Assembly: GCA_033439295.1 (NCBI GenBank)
Contig: JAVTLE010000005.1
Location: forward strand, 310,001 to 374,000
Source of the DNA: Deuterostichococcus epilithicus
Taxonomy: Eukaryota > Chlorophyta > Trebouxiophyceae > Prasiolales > Stichococcaceae
Length of the DNA stretch: 64,000 nucleotides
Direction: 5' to 3'
This document shows positions 61,737 to 64,000 of this stretch, in pieces; position 1 is the first letter of the stretch; each line of letters opens with the position of its first letter. Under the pieces are notes generated by a model, which had not been told where the DNA came from, ran no database searches, and saw only the letters and a program-made list of their open reading frames with translations. The position numbers and the translations under genes are program-made.

Positions 61737-62955
61737 CTGCGCGCCGTGGACAGCAGCAGGCTCAGCGCCGAATGTCCACCAGGCGCTGTCTAACTCACTG
61801 GCATCCTGATGCAGGCATCCTGATGCAGCAGTCGAAGAGGTACATACTGTGTCCCACCTGCTTGGGTCTCACTTGGCAGATTTGACGATGCCTGACAGTA
61901 TTTGACGCTGCTCAGCAGCAGCCAAGCCGTAAAAATTGTATGCGCATCAAAAGCCAGCCTTCGCCGACTGCCATGTCGGCAGCGCCGCTGCGAGTGGGTG
62001 GCTGCATGGCCATCCACAGCGCGCCGCAGCATGCGTGCATACAGTGCAAGGAGCCTTCCTGCGCCCAAATGATAGCAGCGAAATCAGGCTCGCTGTCAAG
62101 AGGGCACGTAGGCATTCGCAACCCTATACTTGTCGCAATTGCAGCATCCGGGCGCCATGCTGATCCCTAAACAGTTGCAGATGATGCGAGAAGAGCGATT
62201 GATTCATTTGCCCATGAGAAGGGCCAGGGAATCAGGCACACCTTCGCAGCCTGCAACGATGGGTGCTATGTTCAGCCGCGGATGAGCGCCGGCTACAATC
62301 GTGCTTTCACAATGAAAGATCGAGCGGAATGCTTTGCTTGAAGAGCAGTCCAGAACTTCGATCACGGCGTCAGCTACGCTAGCCGAAGGCGTGACCACTA
62401 AATGCAGACGCCGATGCGCGCGGCCTGGCAGATTTTTCACGCGCAGCTATGTGTCTTGCCGAAGATGTGCCAACCTGATCTTGTTGGCGAAAGCTGCTGA
62501 CGGCGAATGAACAGTGCTTCTCGATCTCGAAGGACGCACCCCCCCACGTGTGCGCATTACTAACGAGTGCTCAACGACTGGGCTGTGCCAAATTCGACGT
62601 CAAGCTGCCAGCCACAGCACCGAACAGCATGGATGATCCATCCGTCGACCCACTGAGCGGGCCAGGCGCGCGGTCTGCCCAGCCCCGTTGCGCCTCTGGT
62701 GCCGCCACGGCGGCCTACGGGTGCAGGAACAACTGCTCGTTGCCTAGTCCTTGGCATCCTCGGCAACCTTCAATCCACAGTAGCAACAAATCAGCTCAGA
62801 TAGAGGCCACAGTACATCATTCACAAGAGTTTCAGTCGCAGTGGATGTGTCGAGTCTTACCAAACGCGGCGTCCTGCAAGGCGTGGAGATGGCCGGCAAT
62901 TGAGCCCGCACAGCAACATCCTCACGATCCGCAGCGGGCCGCGCGAGCCCGACCC
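61737..62955. other. Region holding the missing AAH first exon and intergenic sequence
   Basis: The AAH leader exon must lie here, because the first supported exon begins in mid-codon and the next gene's stop is at 62956. Minus-strand starts at 62068 and 62440 open short frames, but neither joins in phase with a convincing donor. Confidence 0.4.
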
Positions 62956-64000
62956 TCAAACTCGCGGGGCGGCACTGGACCAGCGCGATGCCATCACGGC
63001 TGCCGCCGCAGCCGCTGCGGCCCCCAGCAGCAGCGGGACGTCAGCGCCTGCATCCTGCCGCACAGACCACCCCGCAGCAAACCCCGCCAGCTGGTGCTGA
63101 GGCTGCGGCGCTCCTTCCTGCTGCTGCGGCTGCGCCGCCTTCGCCATGTCCGTGCGAGAGCCGCCAGGTGGTTCTGCTGCTTCGCCGCCGCTGCCGCCGC
63201 CGCCGTCGCCAGCCGCATGAGCCGCCGCGCCCGCCGGCCCCAGCCCGGACGCCGCCTGGCCAGCGCTGGCCACGGCCGCTGGCGCGCCGGTCGCTGGCGC
63301 GTCAGTGGCGGCCACGCGGGGCAGGCTGCCGAAAAAGTCCATGACGCGCACTTCGTGAGGGTGCCGCGGGAACAGCGCGGCGCCGCACACCAGCGTGGAG
63401 TCCAGCTCCTTGCTCCTGCGGGTCAAAAGGCAATGGATGGCTGGATGCAGAGGCGAGGTCAAGGTAGCTGGTGCTCTCTTGGAAGAAATCCCTACTTGAC
63501 ATTCACAAGTTCCTCCATCAGGCCCCGCGGTTGAGACCATCCTGGTCGAGGCAACTCCTGTGCAGCGGTGAATCCCTCCTAGCACCAGCTTCGTCACCAT
63601 TGGTGGGGAGACAACAGCGCCACATGCAGCCGGCGGGTCTAGGGTGTCCTCAGCCGCACCCGACATAGTCCAGAAACTGCTGCAGGGTGGCGTTGGAGGC
63701 GGCGTCGAGGCCGTTGAACCACTGCAGCCCATGGTACGTGACCCGGTCTGTGACTGTCAGCCCCACGTCCATGTCGGTGTGGTGCGAGTAGCTCTTCTCA
63801 CCTGGCGGGGTTCACATGCAGCATGATCAGGTGTGTGTCCTGTTCTGTGCCTGTTAATGCCCCCCGGCAAGCAGAAGACAGAAACGCCTCATGAAACTGG
63901 CAACGGCATCTGACGGTACCACATGCTGGAGGCTTCGGACGCTGTGGATGGATGCGCAAGCAGTCATGGCAGTCCGTGACAGGTCATGCCGCCAAGCTCT
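62956..64000 (-). CDS. Unrecognised protein, 3' end only, with hydrophobic C-terminus
   Basis: Two exons are supported, 63801-63660 and 63415-62956, and the gene continues past the right edge. Sequence between 63802 and 64000 appears intronic. The first exon encodes SYSHHTDMDVGLTVTDRVTY and HGLQWFNGLDAASNATL, compact and conserved in character, with a possible N-glycosylation site (NAT). The second begins SKELDSTLVCGAALFPRHPH then VRVMDFFGSLPRV. It then becomes an Ala/Gly/Gln-rich linker and ends with a short hydrophobic stretch (VPLLLGAAAAAAAAVMASRW) and a basic tail. That end resembles a C-terminal membrane anchor or a GPI-type signal. I do not recognise the family. Confidence 0.6.

Noticed and set aside
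62548-63534. 328-residue plus-strand frame
   Set aside because: Antisense shadow of the GC-rich last exon of the minus-strand gene, with no supporting splice structure.

Overview
This window looks like a stretch of nuclear chromosome from a GC-rich chlorophyte green alga. Almost every gene is broken into many short, GC-rich exons separated by introns of roughly 100 to 700 bases. Exons read through with high GC at third positions and long Ala, Gln, Gly and Pro runs. The recognisable proteins are of plant/algal type: plastid-type glutamate-cysteine ligase, a pKIWI502-like flavin oxidoreductase, a GCR2/LanC-like protein, allantoate amidohydrolase and a COG0523 GTPase. There is no operon structure, no rRNA or convincing tRNA gene, no CRISPR array and no recognisable transposon. 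A few N bases (near 1000, 1994-2002, 4681, 31667-31670, 33453 and 57656) mark assembly uncertainty. All gene models were built by eye from reading frames, splice-site phase and family alignment. I had no transcript data.

Layout. <1-6249 (-): a very large Gln/Ala/Pro-rich protein running off the left edge. 7175-14270 (+): GSH1, divergent from it. 15082-19066 (-): plastid FNR-like oxidoreductase. 19613-33981 (+): four consecutive genes that look like one diverged tandem family of coiled-coil proteins, three of which begin with mitochondrial-type presequences. 35019-39673 (-): a TPR module that appears to be spliced in phase onto a complete CobW/ZNG1-type GTPase. 40220-41507 (+): a protein made of repeated CxxC zinc modules. 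41848-42881 (+): a doubtful small gene. 43212-45631 (+): a secreted protein. 46116-47106 (+): a small mitochondrial membrane protein. 47522-50624 (+): NMN adenylyltransferase. 51426-56687 (-): LanC-like protein. 57181-61736 (-): allantoate amidohydrolase. 62956->64000 (-): the 3' end of an unrecognised gene with a hydrophobic C-terminus.

The genes are not an obvious pathway cluster, although several touch small-molecule thiol, NAD, metal and nitrogen metabolism.

The most striking pattern is not a gene. Many introns contain a second, decaying copy of the exon edge next to them, usually including the splice junction. The copy lies about 50 to 200 bases from the true junction on the intron side. 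I can point to about 19 cases spread over at least seven genes, three of them in multiple copies. Other unusual points are six introns whose phase and homology require GC-AG borders, long low-complexity insertions inside otherwise conserved enzymes, the TPR-GTPase fusion, and a hairpin lying across the stop codon of the zinc-module gene.
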